The notes below the pieces were generated by a model, which worked only from the letters and a program-made list of their open reading frames with translations, was not told where the DNA came from and did no database searches. A program made the position numbers and the translations under genes. Of a DNA stretch of 64,000 bases, positions 12,482-23,070 are shown one piece after another. The first letter of the stretch is position 1; each line of letters begins with the position of its first letter. Source of the stretch: Saururus chinensis (lineage: Eukaryota; Streptophyta; Magnoliopsida; Piperales; Saururaceae); the NCBI GenBank assembly GCA_035235625.1, contig CP141140.1:40543351-40607350 (forward strand), given 5' to 3'.

Positions 12482-15400
12482 ATGATTTTAGCATTGGCTA
12501 TTTCATACTTATGTTCTTGTTTCTTGCCCTCTTTAATGTTTGCATGTATTTATTCTTTTATTGCAGCTTATCTGTCTTTTATTTCTGACCCTAATCAGCA
12601 TCTTCCATTATTGTCTGGGGACAATTTTACGGATTGGAAGGAAAAAGTTCTTTTACTGTTAGGGTGCATGGACTTGGACTTGGCGTTTCGTATGGATGCA
12701 CCCACCACTCCTACGGAAAAAAGTACGCCTAGTGAGGTAGCATCTTTTGAAAAGTGGGAGCGGTCTAACCGCTTAAGCATGATGCTCATGAGGTCTCACA
12801 TCAATAAAAGCATTAGGGGATCCATCCCAGAATGCGCTACAGTCCAAGAACTTTTGAAAGCTATTGAAGCTCAATTCAAGAGTTCTGATAAAGCCTTGGC
12901 CAGCACCTTAATGTCCAAGTTGTCATCCATGAAGCTAACAGATGACAAAGGGGTGAGAGAGCATATCATGCAAATGCGTGATATTGCTAATCAATTAAAT
13001 AACATGAAAATAAAGATTGATGATACTTTTTTGGTCCACTTTATTCTGAACTCCCTGCCTGCACAATATGGGCCATTCAAGATCTCTTATAACACACATA
13101 ACACTCAGTGGTCAGTCAATGACCTTCTGAGTATGTGTGTGCAGGAAGAGGGGAGGCTTAAGCAAGAGAAGCTAGAGAGTGCCCATCTAGTTTCTCATAA
13201 AGGACAAAAGAAGGGTAATCATGGTGCTTCAAAGAAAAAAGCTGGTAAAGGTGTACCAATGAAGTCTACTGGTGTCACCAAGGAAACTAAATGCTTTTTC
13301 TGCAAGAAGAAAGGACACATGAAGAAAGATTGCCCTAAGTATCAAAAGTGGCTTGCCAAGAAAGGAGGTAATTTCATGTCTTTAGTGTGTTATGAATCTA
13401 ACTATGTTAATTCTCATCATAATAACACATGGTGGATTGACTCTGGTTCTACAATCCATGTTTCCACTGTCATGCAGGGGTTTCTCAATCTAAGGAAACC
13501 AAATGATGGGGAGCACAACATCTATTCTGGCAATAAGATGTGTTCGAAGGTTGAAGGTGTGGGGACATATAGACTTGTTCTCCATACAGGATACACCTTA
13601 GATTTAGAGAGAGCTTTCTATATTCCAAGTTTTTCTAAAAACTTAGTTTCTGTATCAAGACTAGTGCCTCATGGCTTTAATTTTCAGTTTATGAATTCTT
13701 CATTTCTGATTATTAAAGATTCAGTCACCATTGGTTCTGGTTCTTTGATTGATGGCTTATATTGTCTCTCTCTGCATGTTTCCTTTGAACAATCTATGAT
13801 GTCTGTGCAAGGAAGTGTTATTAAAAAGAACTCCTCTATGTTATGGCACAGGCGGTTGGGGCATATCTCCATTGACCGCTTAAAAAGATTAGTAAGAGGA
13901 GGAGTTTTAAAAACTCTTGATTTTACTGATCTAAAGACATGTATAGACTGCATAAAGGGAAAGCAGACTAACAAGTCTTCTAAGGGTGCTAAGAGGCATG
14001 ATGAGAAATTAGGCACCATACACACTGATATCTGTGGACCGTTTAGTACTCCCTGTCTGAATGGTCAAAGGTATTTCATTACCTTTATAGATGATCATAC
14101 TCGATACATGTATCTTTATCTCTTAAATGAAAAGTCTGAAGCATTTGATGCTTTCAAGACTTATAAGGCAGAGGTAGAGAAACAATCTGGATTGAGTATC
14201 AAAATTGTTAGATCAGACAGAGGAGGAGAATACTATGGCAGGTACACAGAGAGTGGACAAAAACCTGGACCATTTGCACAGTTCCTAAAGGAAAATGGTA
14301 TTGTTGCACAATACACAGTACCAGGCACACCACAACAAAATGGTGTTGCTGAAAGGAGGAACCGCACTTTGATGGATATGGTGAGGAGTATGATCAGTAA
14401 CTCCTCTCTTCCTCTCAATATGTGGAGTGAAGCCTTAAAGACAGCCGTGTACATTTTAAATCGAGTTCCATCTAAAGCCGTTCCTAAAACACCCTTTGAG
14501 TTATGGAATGGATGGAAACCTAGTTTAGATCATGTACACATTTGGGGTTGTCCAGTTGAGGTTAGGGTGTACAATCCACTTGAGAAGAAGCTTGACCCTA
14601 AGATTGTCAGTGGATTTTTCATTGGCTATGCAGAAAGGTCTAAGGGTTATAGGTTTTATTCTCCATCTCACACCCCTACAGTAGTTGAAGCAAGGAATGC
14701 ACGTTTTCTTGAGCAAGGCAACTTCAGTGGGAGTATTTCCCCCAAACACATTGTGTTTGAGGAAATACGGGTTCCAGTTGTTATACCCACCTCCGGTGGA
14801 GGAACATATGCTGCATCACCAATGGTGATTCCAGAGCAGCCTCTCCTTCCTTCACCATCCCCTCAGGAACAAGTTGCTGAAGTTTCTATTGCACAGGCAC
14901 CTCTGCCTATTGCTGACATAGGACTTCGAAGGTCCTCAAGAGTAAGAAAACCTGCACTCCCTTCTGACTATGTTGTATACCTCCAGGAGTCTGACGAGAA
15001 TGTTGGACTCATTCAAGATCCTATTACATATTCACAGGCCATGTCTGGAGATAACTCTAGTAAATGGTATGATGCCATGCAGGATGAGATGAAATCTATG
15101 GCTGATAATCAAGTCTGGGATCTCGTAGAGTTACCGCAGGGCGCCAGGACTCTTGGTTGCAAATGGGTCTATAAGACCAAATTAGATCCATCTGGTAACA
15201 TTAGCAGATATAAGGCCCGACTTGTAGCCAAAGGTTTTCTTCAGAAAGATGGTGTTGACTATAATGAAACCTTTTCTCCAGTTTCAACGAAGGATTCATT
15301 AAGAGTTATTTTGGCCCTTGTAGCTCATTTTGACTTAGAGTTACATCAAATGGATGTCAAGACGGCATTCTTGAATGGGGATCTTGAGGAGGAGGTGTAT

Positions 15401-16594
15401 ATGATTCAGCCTGAAGGATTCACCTCAGATAAAGGAAGTCATCTGGTTTGTAGACTCAAGAAGTCGATATATGGACTGAAACAAGCCTCCCGACAATGGT
15501 ATTTGAAGTTCAACGATGTTATTACTTCATTTGGTTTTAAGGAGAACATTGTTGATCAATGCATATACCTTAAGGTTAGTGGGAGTCGCTACACGTTTCT
15601 GGTCTTGTATGTTGATGACATTCTACTTGCAAGCAGTGACTTAGGGATGTTGCACCAGACTAAGCAGTTTCTTTCTCAGAACTTTGACATGAAAGATTTA
15701 GGAGAGGCATCCTGTGTCATAGGGATTGAGATCTATCACGATAGATCCAGAAGGATCCTTGGGTTGTCTCAACAGGCCTATATCAATAAAGTTCTGAAAC
15801 GGTTTAACATGGAAAACTGCTCCCCTAGTGCAGCTCCTATTGTGAAGGGTGACAAATTTGGCTTGTTCCAGTGTCCAAAGAATTCTTTGGAGTTGGACAA
15901 CATGAAGGACATTCCTTATGCATCGGCAGTTGGTAGTATGATGTACTTGGAGGTCTGTACAAGACCTGATATTGCTTTTGCTATGGGAATGCTGGGTCGA
16001 TACCAGAAAAATCCAGGGATGGATCATTGGAGAGCTGCAAAGAAAGTTATGAGGTATCTGCAAGGAACGAAGGATTACATGCTTACATACAGACATTCTG
16101 ATCATTTGGAGCTGGTTGGATATACAGATGCAGACTTTGCTGGTTGTGTTGACTCGAAAAAGTCGACATCGGGTTATATTTTCCTTTTGGCAGACGGTGC
16201 TGTCTCTTGGAAAAGTATTAAGCAAACCCTTACAGTGTCGTCGACTATGGAGGCAGAGTTTGTTGCTTGTTATGAGGGCACGTCACATGCTACTTGGCTG
16301 ATGAACTTTGTCACAGGACTTACTATTATGGATTCCATATCTAGGCCGTTAAAGATGTTCTGTGATAATAGTGTCTTTGTGTTTTTCACGAAGAACAACA
16401 AGAGTGGTAGTCGAAGTAAGCACATCGACATCAAGTATCTTGTTGTTCGGGATCGTGTTAAAGAAGGGACAGTTGTTATTGAGCATATTGGTACTGAGCT
16501 TATGGTTGTTGATCCCATGACTAAGGGCTTACCCCCTTCTCTGTTTAAGAGTCATGTGGATCGTATGGGTCTTATTAGCTCATCGTGCATTTGA
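12482..16594 (+). CDS. Copia gag-pol polyprotein (1370 codons, uninterrupted)
   Basis: Supplies the capsid and enzymes for retrotransposition. Domains in order: UBN2-like gag (residues about 35-230); zinc knuckle CFFCKKKGHMKKDC (about 270, spacing C-X2-C-X4-H-X4-C); protease with WWIDSGST (about 320); integrase zinc region LWHRRLGH...CIDCIKGK (about 455-495); integrase core with HTDICGPF and DRGGEYYG; integrase end with FIGYAERSKGYRF; reverse transcriptase with VDYNETFSPV, MDVKTAFLNGDLEEEVY and catalytic YVDDILLAS (about 1043); RNase H with YTDADFAGCVDSKKST (about 1215) and STMEAEF. The length is normal for copia. The first 25-30 residues are hydrophobic and unlike gag, and TTGCAG at 12561-12566 looks like a splice acceptor. 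The true start may therefore lie on a spliced leader; 12482 is simply the first ATG. All catalytic motifs look intact. Confidence 0.95.
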   Translation: MILALAISYLCSCFLPSLMFACIYSFIAAYLSFISDPNQHLPLLSGDNFTDWKEKVLLLLGCMDLDLAFRMDAPTTPTEKSTPSEVASFEKWERSNRLSMMLMRSHINKSIRGSIPECATVQELLKAIEAQFKSSDKALASTLMSKLSSMKLTDDKGVREHIMQMRDIANQLNNMKIKIDDTFLVHFILNSLPAQYGPFKISYNTHNTQWSVNDLLSMCVQEEGRLKQEKLESAHLVSHKGQKKGNHGASKKKAGKGVPMKSTGVTKETKCFFCKKKGHMKKDCPKYQKWLAKKGGNFMSLVCYESNYVNSHHNNTWWIDSGSTIHVSTVMQGFLNLRKPNDGEHNIYSGNKMCSKVEGVGTYRLVLHTGYTLDLERAFYIPSFSKNLVSVSRLVPHGFNFQFMNSSFLIIKDSVTIGSGSLIDGLYCLSLHVSFEQSMMSVQGSVIKKNSSMLWHRRLGHISIDRLKRLVRGGVLKTLDFTDLKTCIDCIKGKQTNKSSKGAKRHDEKLGTIHTDICGPFSTPCLNGQRYFITFIDDHTRYMYLYLLNEKSEAFDAFKTYKAEVEKQSGLSIKIVRSDRGGEYYGRYTESGQKPGPFAQFLKENGIVAQYTVPGTPQQNGVAERRNRTLMDMVRSMISNSSLPLNMWSEALKTAVYILNRVPSKAVPKTPFELWNGWKPSLDHVHIWGCPVEVRVYNPLEKKLDPKIVSGFFIGYAERSKGYRFYSPSHTPTVVEARNARFLEQGNFSGSISPKHIVFEEIRVPVVIPTSGGGTYAASPMVIPEQPLLPSPSPQEQVAEVSIAQAPLPIADIGLRRSSRVRKPALPSDYVVYLQESDENVGLIQDPITYSQAMSGDNSSKWYDAMQDEMKSMADNQVWDLVELPQGARTLGCKWVYKTKLDPSGNISRYKARLVAKGFLQKDGVDYNETFSPVSTKDSLRVILALVAHFDLELHQMDVKTAFLNGDLEEEVYMIQPEGFTSDKGSHLVCRLKKSIYGLKQASRQWYLKFNDVITSFGFKENIVDQCIYLKVSGSRYTFLVLYVDDILLASSDLGMLHQTKQFLSQNFDMKDLGEASCVIGIEIYHDRSRRILGLSQQAYINKVLKRFNMENCSPSAAPIVKGDKFGLFQCPKNSLELDNMKDIPYASAVGSMMYLEVCTRPDIAFAMGMLGRYQKNPGMDHWRAAKKVMRYLQGTKDYMLTYRHSDHLELVGYTDADFAGCVDSKKSTSGYIFLLADGAVSWKSIKQTLTVSSTMEAEFVACYEGTSHATWLMNFVTGLTIMDSISRPLKMFCDNSVFVFFTKNNKSGSRSKHIDIKYLVVRDRVKEGTVVIEHIGTELMVVDPMTKGLPPSLFKSHVDRMGLISSSCI

Positions 16595-17055
16595 TTTTGC
16601 TTATGTACTTCTGGACTTTACTCATTTATCATAGCAGTTACAGTTAATTTTCTCGTTGTGTCTCATTTTTTAGTGCACTTAAGTATGAGACAATATTTGC
16701 AAAATGAGTGGGAGCATGCCTTCACTCATAAATATATTTTGCCACATATAGCACTCAAACAGAATGAATTAGTTGCATCGTGATACATGGAAGGGAATGT
16801 TCTCCTTTGAGGACATAACCGCCTTGATTCATGCGATTATGACATTTTGTAAGAGTATAAAGATACCACATACAGTTGAAGGGTATTGTTTTTTCAAACA
16901 TTGTATGCGCATATGAAAGTCATTTTAAAGTTTCCCATTACCCACTTGGTTATTTTTTCACTCAAATATTTTTTCTCAAATTTAGTTTAATTGAGCCAAG
17001 TGGGAGATTTTATTCTTTCTATGGCTCAATTGAGAAGTTGTGCCAAGTGGGAGAA

Positions 17056-17463
17056 TGTTGGGTTTTGTTTTGTATTAAAACATAAGGTGGCCCAACTATC
17101 TCAATTGACACTGTTTTGGGCTTTTATAAAACTGTCTGGGTAATGGGCCTGAGTCAGAATACCCATTAAGCTGTGGTTTTAAGTGGCAAATCTGAACCAT
17201 TGGATGACCTATGGATGGACGGTCAGGATTCTAGGGTTCTTAACAGTGGTGTCCTGGTTTAGTTATAAATACACCATTAGCCATCCTAATTCGGTGCCTT
17301 AAGCGAGATTACTCTCAGCCAAATTCTAAACCAGAAATACTATTGTGATTCTGAAGAAGATTAGTTGATTCTGAAGTGGATTAGCTGAAGATCAAGCTTA
17401 CTTGAAGAGGTTCTCAATTACAATGGCTACAGGTATGCCTAATCCATGTATTAAAGTCTATCA
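17056..17463 (+). repeat. 3' LTR (408 bp) of the copia element in the monooxygenase gene
   Basis: Starts TGTTGGGTTTTG right after the polypurine tract AAGTGGGAGAA and ends CTATCA at the target duplication. It contains a promoter-like TATA sequence. No matching copy is found at the 5' end. Confidence 0.8.
17264..17270 (+). promoter_or_regulatory. Putative TATA box of the LTR promoter
   Basis: TATAAAT within 'gtttagttataaataca', placed in the LTR where U3 promoters of copia elements usually lie. Prediction by motif only. Confidence 0.5.
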
Positions 17464-17962
17464 TCCGTTTCTCATCCAAGGTGGCTTGCATCAAAACCCA
17501 GACAGTTGATGGCAAACCTCACCCAGTTGTCCACTTGGAGGATGGTACAGTCATTGAGGCCAAGGTTTGTAAATTGGAACCCAAATCTGCTGGTGAAGCT
17601 TCAACAATGAGGTCACTGGTGAAGTTTTCCGGCAGTCGATCGATTCACAGAATATGTGAGAGCACTATTGATTTTTTGAATTCACCGCCCGTGAAACATC
17701 ACCGTGACCAAAACAATTTTAGGTTCTTTAATTGATCCCAATATCTGATTACTTAATCTCACAAATTATGCTTACATTGGGTATAGGTTTTGATTTTGTG
17801 CGATGGAGTCCACTCAGTGGTGGCACAATGGCTCGGTCTGGGTGAACCTGTTTACTCGGGCCGATCAGCCGTTCGGGCTATGTCGGTCTACCCACAAGGT
17901 TAGGGTAGGCATTATGCCCCTCAATGACACGGAGCTATATTTGTTTCTCACTTTTTATTCAG

Positions 17963-19252
17963 GTGAGCACTAGTATTTATTTTGTTAAGATCGCGGCTAT
18001 ATCCACCCCAAAACCTCATGTTTCCCCTATTATTTTGTATACCCCAAATAAAATTTTTCACATCTTTCATTAGTAACTTAAATCTGATATATATAATTTT
18101 TTTGCTACACCCCACACAAATAGTGCGCCAATTTGTGCAACACAAACTCATCATTCGCCTGTGGGTAACCACCACGAAATTTTTTACAATCTAATAAAAA
18201 TTTATTGGATTATGTAAAACCTTTTCAATTTCACTTACTATGAGGAAAATAACAAAAGTTTATCACTCTAGGTCTCACTTCTAGAATGGGTGGCTGCCAA
18301 AAAAAAAATTTACCACATGGAAAAAACTTACAACTACCATAAAATGTTAGGTAGACACACACGGCCAAAAAATTAAAACAAGAACGCGGCTATTTCCCCC
18401 CCAAATTTTACGTAAATCCCTATATTTTACATACACTAAAAAAATTAATCAAATTACAAAATACCTCCTGCCCCCAATATTTTTTTTAACTCTATTTCTA
18501 CTCTTTTGTTGCTCCATAATGAATCTTCTCTCTTTGATATGAGCTCTTTTATTTCTCTAGTCACTTGTGGCTCTTTTACTTCGATTATTTTCCTTCTTCC
18601 CCCTCGTTTGTGGCTCTTATTTCACGATATTTTTTCTCCCCCCCCCCCCTTACCTTCCTACTCCTCTGAAACACTTCTGGTTGATTTCTGGTAGGGGGGT
18701 GGTCACTGCCAAAATATGTAAAATTTGACAGGAAACTTAGGTCTCCATCTAAATAAGTTTTATTTGGTAAATAGTATCCTCTGCTAAGAAACCTCTAGAT
18801 GGGGACTTTTATTCCACGTATAATGCAGTTATATTTGTCAGGGATACCTCCTATAACAAAACTTCTATAAGTTTTTTAAACTTCTAGTGGGGGAGGGGGG
18901 ATCACCACCACAATATTTTATTTGCTGAAGGGTACCACCCACAAAAAAATCTCCAAAAATTTTTGGGTGTTGGGGTGGCATAAGTAAAATTATAGGGGGA
19001 TGTAAGGTACTAAGTTATTAAAAAATGCTAGTTATCTTTCTATGGCTGATGCTTTGAGTTTTTTTTTTTTGGTTAGATGCGTTTTGGGGGATAAATGAGT
19101 TCTTAAAAACAAAGTGCCGGAACAACTTCCAAGGGCCACCGACAAGCAAAAGTGTTGTTGTAAGTGGTTCTATACAATGACAAAAATGATACAAAAAGGG
19201 GAAACAAAATGATTTTGTAATTTTTTTTGGAGGGTTCAGGATTTGGAGGATG
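17963..19252. other. Large intron of the monooxygenase pseudogene
   Basis: No coding content seen. Two related AT-rich pieces begin 'cgcggctat' at about 17992 and 18386, followed by similar C-rich/AT text, probably copies of one small degenerate repeat. Poly-C (18640-18650) and poly-A tracts occur. Confidence 0.45.
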
Positions 19253-19917
19253 CAGAAAAAACTTGTGGCCAGTGATGCCATGCACCCCATGACCCCAGAC
19301 TTGGGCCAAGGTGGTTGCAGTGCATTAGAGGATGCAGTGGTCCTTGCTAGGAGCATTGCTGGTCTGCCCCAATCCTATTGGGGGAGTCCCAACTGGGGCC
19401 GAGCTGAGGAGGCATTGGAGATGTACGCGATGGAGAGGCGTTGGAGGGTCACCGGAATCATCATCGGTGCATATGTCTTCGGATTGGCTCAGCAGAGTGG
19501 GCTGGGTTGGTTCTGGAAGCTACTGAGGGACAAAATCTTTTACAAGTTTATCTATAGCCGGGTCATGAGCATCTTGCACTATGATTGTGGGGCCTTGCCT
19601 ATGGCTCCACCATCATCTGGGCTGGAGTAATATTATGTTGATGGGTGTGGTCTTGCCCTTTTCGGGTGCAAACGAGTGCTTGCAGATATAATTCTTTGTG
19701 TGATTGATATTTGTTTCTTTTTATAGAAATATGTGTCTGTTTGCATTAGGGGTGTAAACAGACAAACACATATGCAGACAAAGGCTGCCCGCGTCCGTCC
19801 ATTTTTACATTATTATATTGTCCATCCATTTTTACATTATCCATGATGGCATTAAGTTATCTGTATCGCATATGATAACATTAGCGATGGCTTTAAGCAG
19901 CCGTTGTTGGTGAATTC

Positions 19918-20190
19918 CCTCCACCCCGCCCGCGCATTTTCCTCTCCTTTTTCTTCTTTATCTTGATGATTCTCTCTGTCGAACGAAGCTATGACGGCAT
20001 GGGAGGCGAACAAGCCCCTCTTGTTGGAGGATGTCCAGGTCGCCCCTCCCCCGGCCACTCCAATTTTGCTCCCCTGCCCATTTCCCTCCCCTTCTCCCTT
20101 CTTCTTTTTTATTGTGATGATTCTCTCTATTGAACGAAGCTACAATGGCATGGGAGGCAAACAAGCCCCGATTGAGGACGTCTAGGTTGC
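19918..20190. repeat. Imperfect tandem duplication, about 151 bp period
   Basis: 'gatgattctctct' plus 'gaacgaagct' and 'catgggaggc' recur at 19965 and 20116, with the same C/T-rich lead-in. This lies between the monooxygenase pseudogene and copy B of the PPR fragment. No convincing gene; short open frames here are compositional. Confidence 0.8.
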
Positions 20191-20382
20191 CCTTCCATAG
20201 GCTGGTGAAGTCAACATCCAGATCCTCTTTGCCACCGCCTCCATCCATCCCCTAACCTCATTGCTCGCTACTCCCTATCCGATGCAATTTCAACGAATTT
20301 ATTCTCCGAAAGCCATTACACAGATTGATCTCATGCTTTTTTCGGCCTCATTTCGCTTTCTCCGGGAGCGTCTCCACTTAAA

Positions 20383-20584
20383 ATGCCATTTTGTGTGTCG
20401 ACTCTAGATTATAGTTCTCAAAGGAGGCATCTTTCTCGGCATTTTAATATGGACTTCGGTCCTTCGGATATCAGTGGTGAGTTTGCCCCAATTTCCTTCT
20501 CCCCGCCCCAATTTCCCTCTCCTATTTCATTTTGTTCCTTCCGCCGTCGCCATCCCCGCCCCCAGACCACCTCCAAACTTGTCA
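20383..20584 (+). other. Possible captured first exon, unidentified
   Basis: An open frame from 20383 runs into the PPR-fragment region, and 'atcagtg|gtgagt' at about 20477 looks like an exon end with a splice donor. The protein resembles nothing I recognise. Position directly upstream of the duplicated PPR fragment suggests it belongs to the same gene-fragment assembly. The matching part of copy A would lie outside the window. Confidence 0.3.
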
Positions 20585-20727
20585 GCCAGGCACACCACCC
20601 CCACCCTCTTAGTGGACGCCTTTCACTAGAACCAGTCACTCCGATCCTTGCTCTGGAAGCTCGAGGTGAGGCACTTGGACCCTCTTCATATTATTAAAGA
20701 CGATGGTGATTTAAGTCGGTGACATTT
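20585..20727 (+). pseudogene. PPR-gene fragment, copy B, part 1
   Basis: Near copy of 1-136, reading RHLDPLHIIKDDGD in the frame that continues after the copia insertion at 46915. A stop codon is present, so it is not functional. It ends at the same base as copy A (CATTT target site), showing the two copies share one copia insertion event. Confidence 0.65.
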
Positions 20728-21499
20728 TGTTGGGTGGCACAGCAGAAGCTTGGTGGTGAGCCCGACCTTGTAGATGTGCAAAAATATCACCTTATGTCCA
20801 TCTCAAACAAATTACATGCATACACATATAAATACAAATAAGTAGTAGTAAATTCAAATTACTTTAAATTAATATAAATTAAAGTAAAGATTAAATACTA
20901 CTAACCTTTAGGGGCTGAGCCCCAAGGACGTGGCTAATCACCCTACACGACCTCATTGTTATATCAAATATAAACGGGGGAATTAGAATTACCTCTGTAA
21001 TTGATGAATCACTTCTCTTCTTACTAAGAGAAACACCTTTATTCCTTAGCCAAATTGCTAGGATAATTTAACTTGAATGAGGCTGATCACCAATTATCAA
21101 AGAGAAGAAGAGAGCAAGAGATTTGTCACAATTTTCCACCAATGAGTAGTCTTCTTTGTTTGCCACTCAATCAAAGAGAAGTGGAAAAATATGCCTTTGC
21201 TCTAGTCGGGTTGAATGTGAAGAGAGAAAGGTGAATTCTCTGTTCTTTCTTTGGGGAGAGAAGAAACAAGCCAAAACAAGCTTTCTCTATTTCGTCCAGG
21301 AGAGAAAAAAGAAGCCGAGTGTTTTTTCTGTTTTGCGTCGTGTTTTTTATAATGAGCAGGTGGTTTCCATCTTATAATTGCCTCACAACTTTTCATTAGT
21401 AAAATAGGACTTAGTCTTATCTCTTCACATGCTACCTTGGTTCTCTCAAACCGAGCCTCTCTTCCCGATTTAAGTGGGTACGACGCCCACATCCCAACA
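20728..21499 (-). repeat. 3' LTR of copia copy B (772 bp)
   Basis: Begins TGTTGGGTGGCACAG and ends CATCCCAACA. It is the best full-length single-unit example of this LTR in the window and the reference for the triplicated LTR at 4430-6156. Confidence 0.93.
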
Positions 21500-21639
21500 T
21501 CCCCAACTTAGGTGAAGTGCCCATGAACCAGACACCAACTTGTGTACCTAGTTCTGTCTTAGCCCAACATGTAGGCAAAAATGTTCATGCTGAACTTCAC
21601 AGGAGCTGGCACCCTAGCCCTGTCGAAGTCGTATACTAT

Positions 21640-22655
21640 GAACATGACATACAAAGTGATCCATTGTTAAGGCCTTAGTTAACGGATCTACCAACATCTC
21701 AGAAGTAGGAAGATGGTTTACTACCCACTTTCCTTTCTATAGCATGTCAAACACAAAGTAGTAATTTACTTCAATGTGTTTACCTTTGGCGCTGATTTCT
21801 CCATGTTTAAGTGTTGACACAGTAGCCAGATTATCACAAAATATCTGAACTGGAGAATCAACCTAGCTCTCTAGCTGAAGCCTGGCTAGAAAGTCTTTAA
21901 TCAACACTGCTTCTGAAGTTGTTAAACTGCATGCATAAAATTCAGCTTCCACGGTTGACTTTGCTACGCTCTTTTGCTTCTTATTAGCCCAAGTTATAGC
22001 ACCACCTCGAAACATGAAGACATAACCAGAAAAGGATTTTCGGTCATTTGGGTCCCCAGCATAGTCTGAATCACTATACCAAGTCAATGACAATTCCTTA
22101 GCCTAATAGGTGAGTTTCATACCTTTGGTTCTCAAGAGGTACCTAAAAACTTGCTTCATTGCTTGCCAGTGAGCCATACCTGGGTTTGCCTAGTATCTAT
22201 TCAAGAGCCCTACAACATAGCTCAAATCAGGTCAAGTACAAGTCATGACATACATTAAGCTGCCAATAGCCTGTGCATAAGGCACTCACTCCATTTTGAG
22301 TCTATCCTCGTTAGAGGATGGTGCCTGAGTTTTAGATAAAGTTGTACCCTTATAGATAGGAGACTCTATTGCTTTCCAACCAATTAGACTGAAGCGTTTC
22401 AAGATGTTTTCTATGTATGATTCTTTAGATATACTATGCAACCTTACTTTTTTATCTCTGTCAATCTTCATACCGAGTATGTAGAAGGCCTCACCCATGT
22501 CTTTCATTTCAAACTGGGTCTTAAGGTACTCTTTTAGACTGACTATTCAGCTTAAGTCATTTTCCATCAAAATGATATCATCTACATAGAGAGAGAGAGA
22601 GAGTAACATAAATCTACTTTTGTCCTTAAAGGAGTAGACGGTTACATTCAATTGC
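21640..22655 (-). pseudogene. Copia RNase H and C-terminal reverse transcriptase remnant (copy B)
   Basis: Minus-strand pieces read WYSDSDYAGDPNDRKSFSGY and STVEAEFYACSL (RNase H, 21863-22093) and MKDMGEAFYILGMKI (reverse transcriptase thumb side, 22286-22507). The frame is broken by stops. The remnant is cut at 22655 by the CACTA transposon and continues at 37654. Confidence 0.88.
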
Positions 22656-23070
22656 CACTACGGAAAGTTGGAGTAACAGCGGCACTTCATCAGCGGCGCT
22701 TTTATGAAAGTGCCGCTAATGATTAACTATTGGCGGCGCTTTTAGAAAAGCGCCGGTAATAGCCAATATGACAGTGGCGCTTTTGTAAAGCGCCGCCACT
22801 GTAATATTATCACCGGCGCTTCTATATAAAGCGCCTCTGATATATTATCATCTGCGGCGCTTTATCAAAAAGCGCCACTAATTAATTTAAGCACTATTTT
22901 TTTAAACCATCATAAATAATATCAGCAGCGGCGCTTTCTGCAAAGCGCCGCTAATTAATTTAACCACTATTTTTTAAAACCATAATAAATAATATCAGTC
23001 GCGGCGCTTTCTGCAAAGTGCCGCTAATATAATATAATTACCGGCCCTTGATTACAGAGTGCCACTATTT
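22656..23070. repeat. Left CACTA terminus with about eight palindromic subterminal repeats
   Basis: After CACTAC come roughly eight units of the form GCGGCGCTTT - 3 to 10 nt - AAAGCGCCGC followed by an AT-rich word such as 'taatt'. Each unit is itself an inverted repeat. In En/Spm elements, subterminal repeats bind the TNPA protein. Confidence 0.92.

Larger units (their letters stand above)
10739..17463 (+). mobile_element. Ty1/copia retrotransposon inserted in a monooxygenase exon
   Basis: The exon reading ...SGCIR breaks after 10738 and resumes at 17464 with the 5-bp duplication TCCGT on both sides (10734-10738, 17464-17468). The inserted DNA starts TGTTGGG and ends CTATCA, the expected TG...CA ends. 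It carries one long gag-pol frame and a recognisable 408-bp 3' LTR preceded by a purine-rich AAGTGGGAGAA. The 5' end shares only the first seven bases with that LTR. I find neither the rest of a matching 5' LTR nor a TGGTATCAGAGC primer site before the coding frame. Instead there is a 1.7-kb leader that is GC-rich to about 11550 and AT-rich after. Confidence 0.9.
10104..19630 (+). pseudogene. FAD-dependent monooxygenase (MO1/salicylate hydroxylase-like) pseudogene
   Basis: Family members are flavin-binding aromatic-ring/epoxidase-type monooxygenases. Visible exons: 10104-10327 with the FAD Rossmann motif VVIVGGGIAGLATALALKR and FPNAWRALQALGV; 10409-10474 (FTDVATGSTIP); about 10660-10738 joined after the copia insertion to 17469-17564 (HRRALLEAMAQELPSG, then VVHLEDGTVIEAKV); 17787-17962 (CDGVHSVVAQWLGLGEPVY); and 19253-19630 with DAMHPMTPDLGQGGCSALED, the conserved second FAD-contact block. 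Breaks: a TGA at codon 36 (after ATVLE), a frame disturbance at the start of the third exon, loss of a segment inside the fourth exon, the glycine of the GCDG motif changed to leucine, and the 6.7-kb retrotransposon. The ATG was chosen because the Rossmann fold begins six residues later. Identification is firm, exact substrate unknown. Confidence 0.9.

Noticed and set aside
15698..16225. 175-codon minus-strand frame inside the copia gag-pol gene
   Set aside because: Shadow of the plus-strand reverse transcriptase/RNase H coding sequence.
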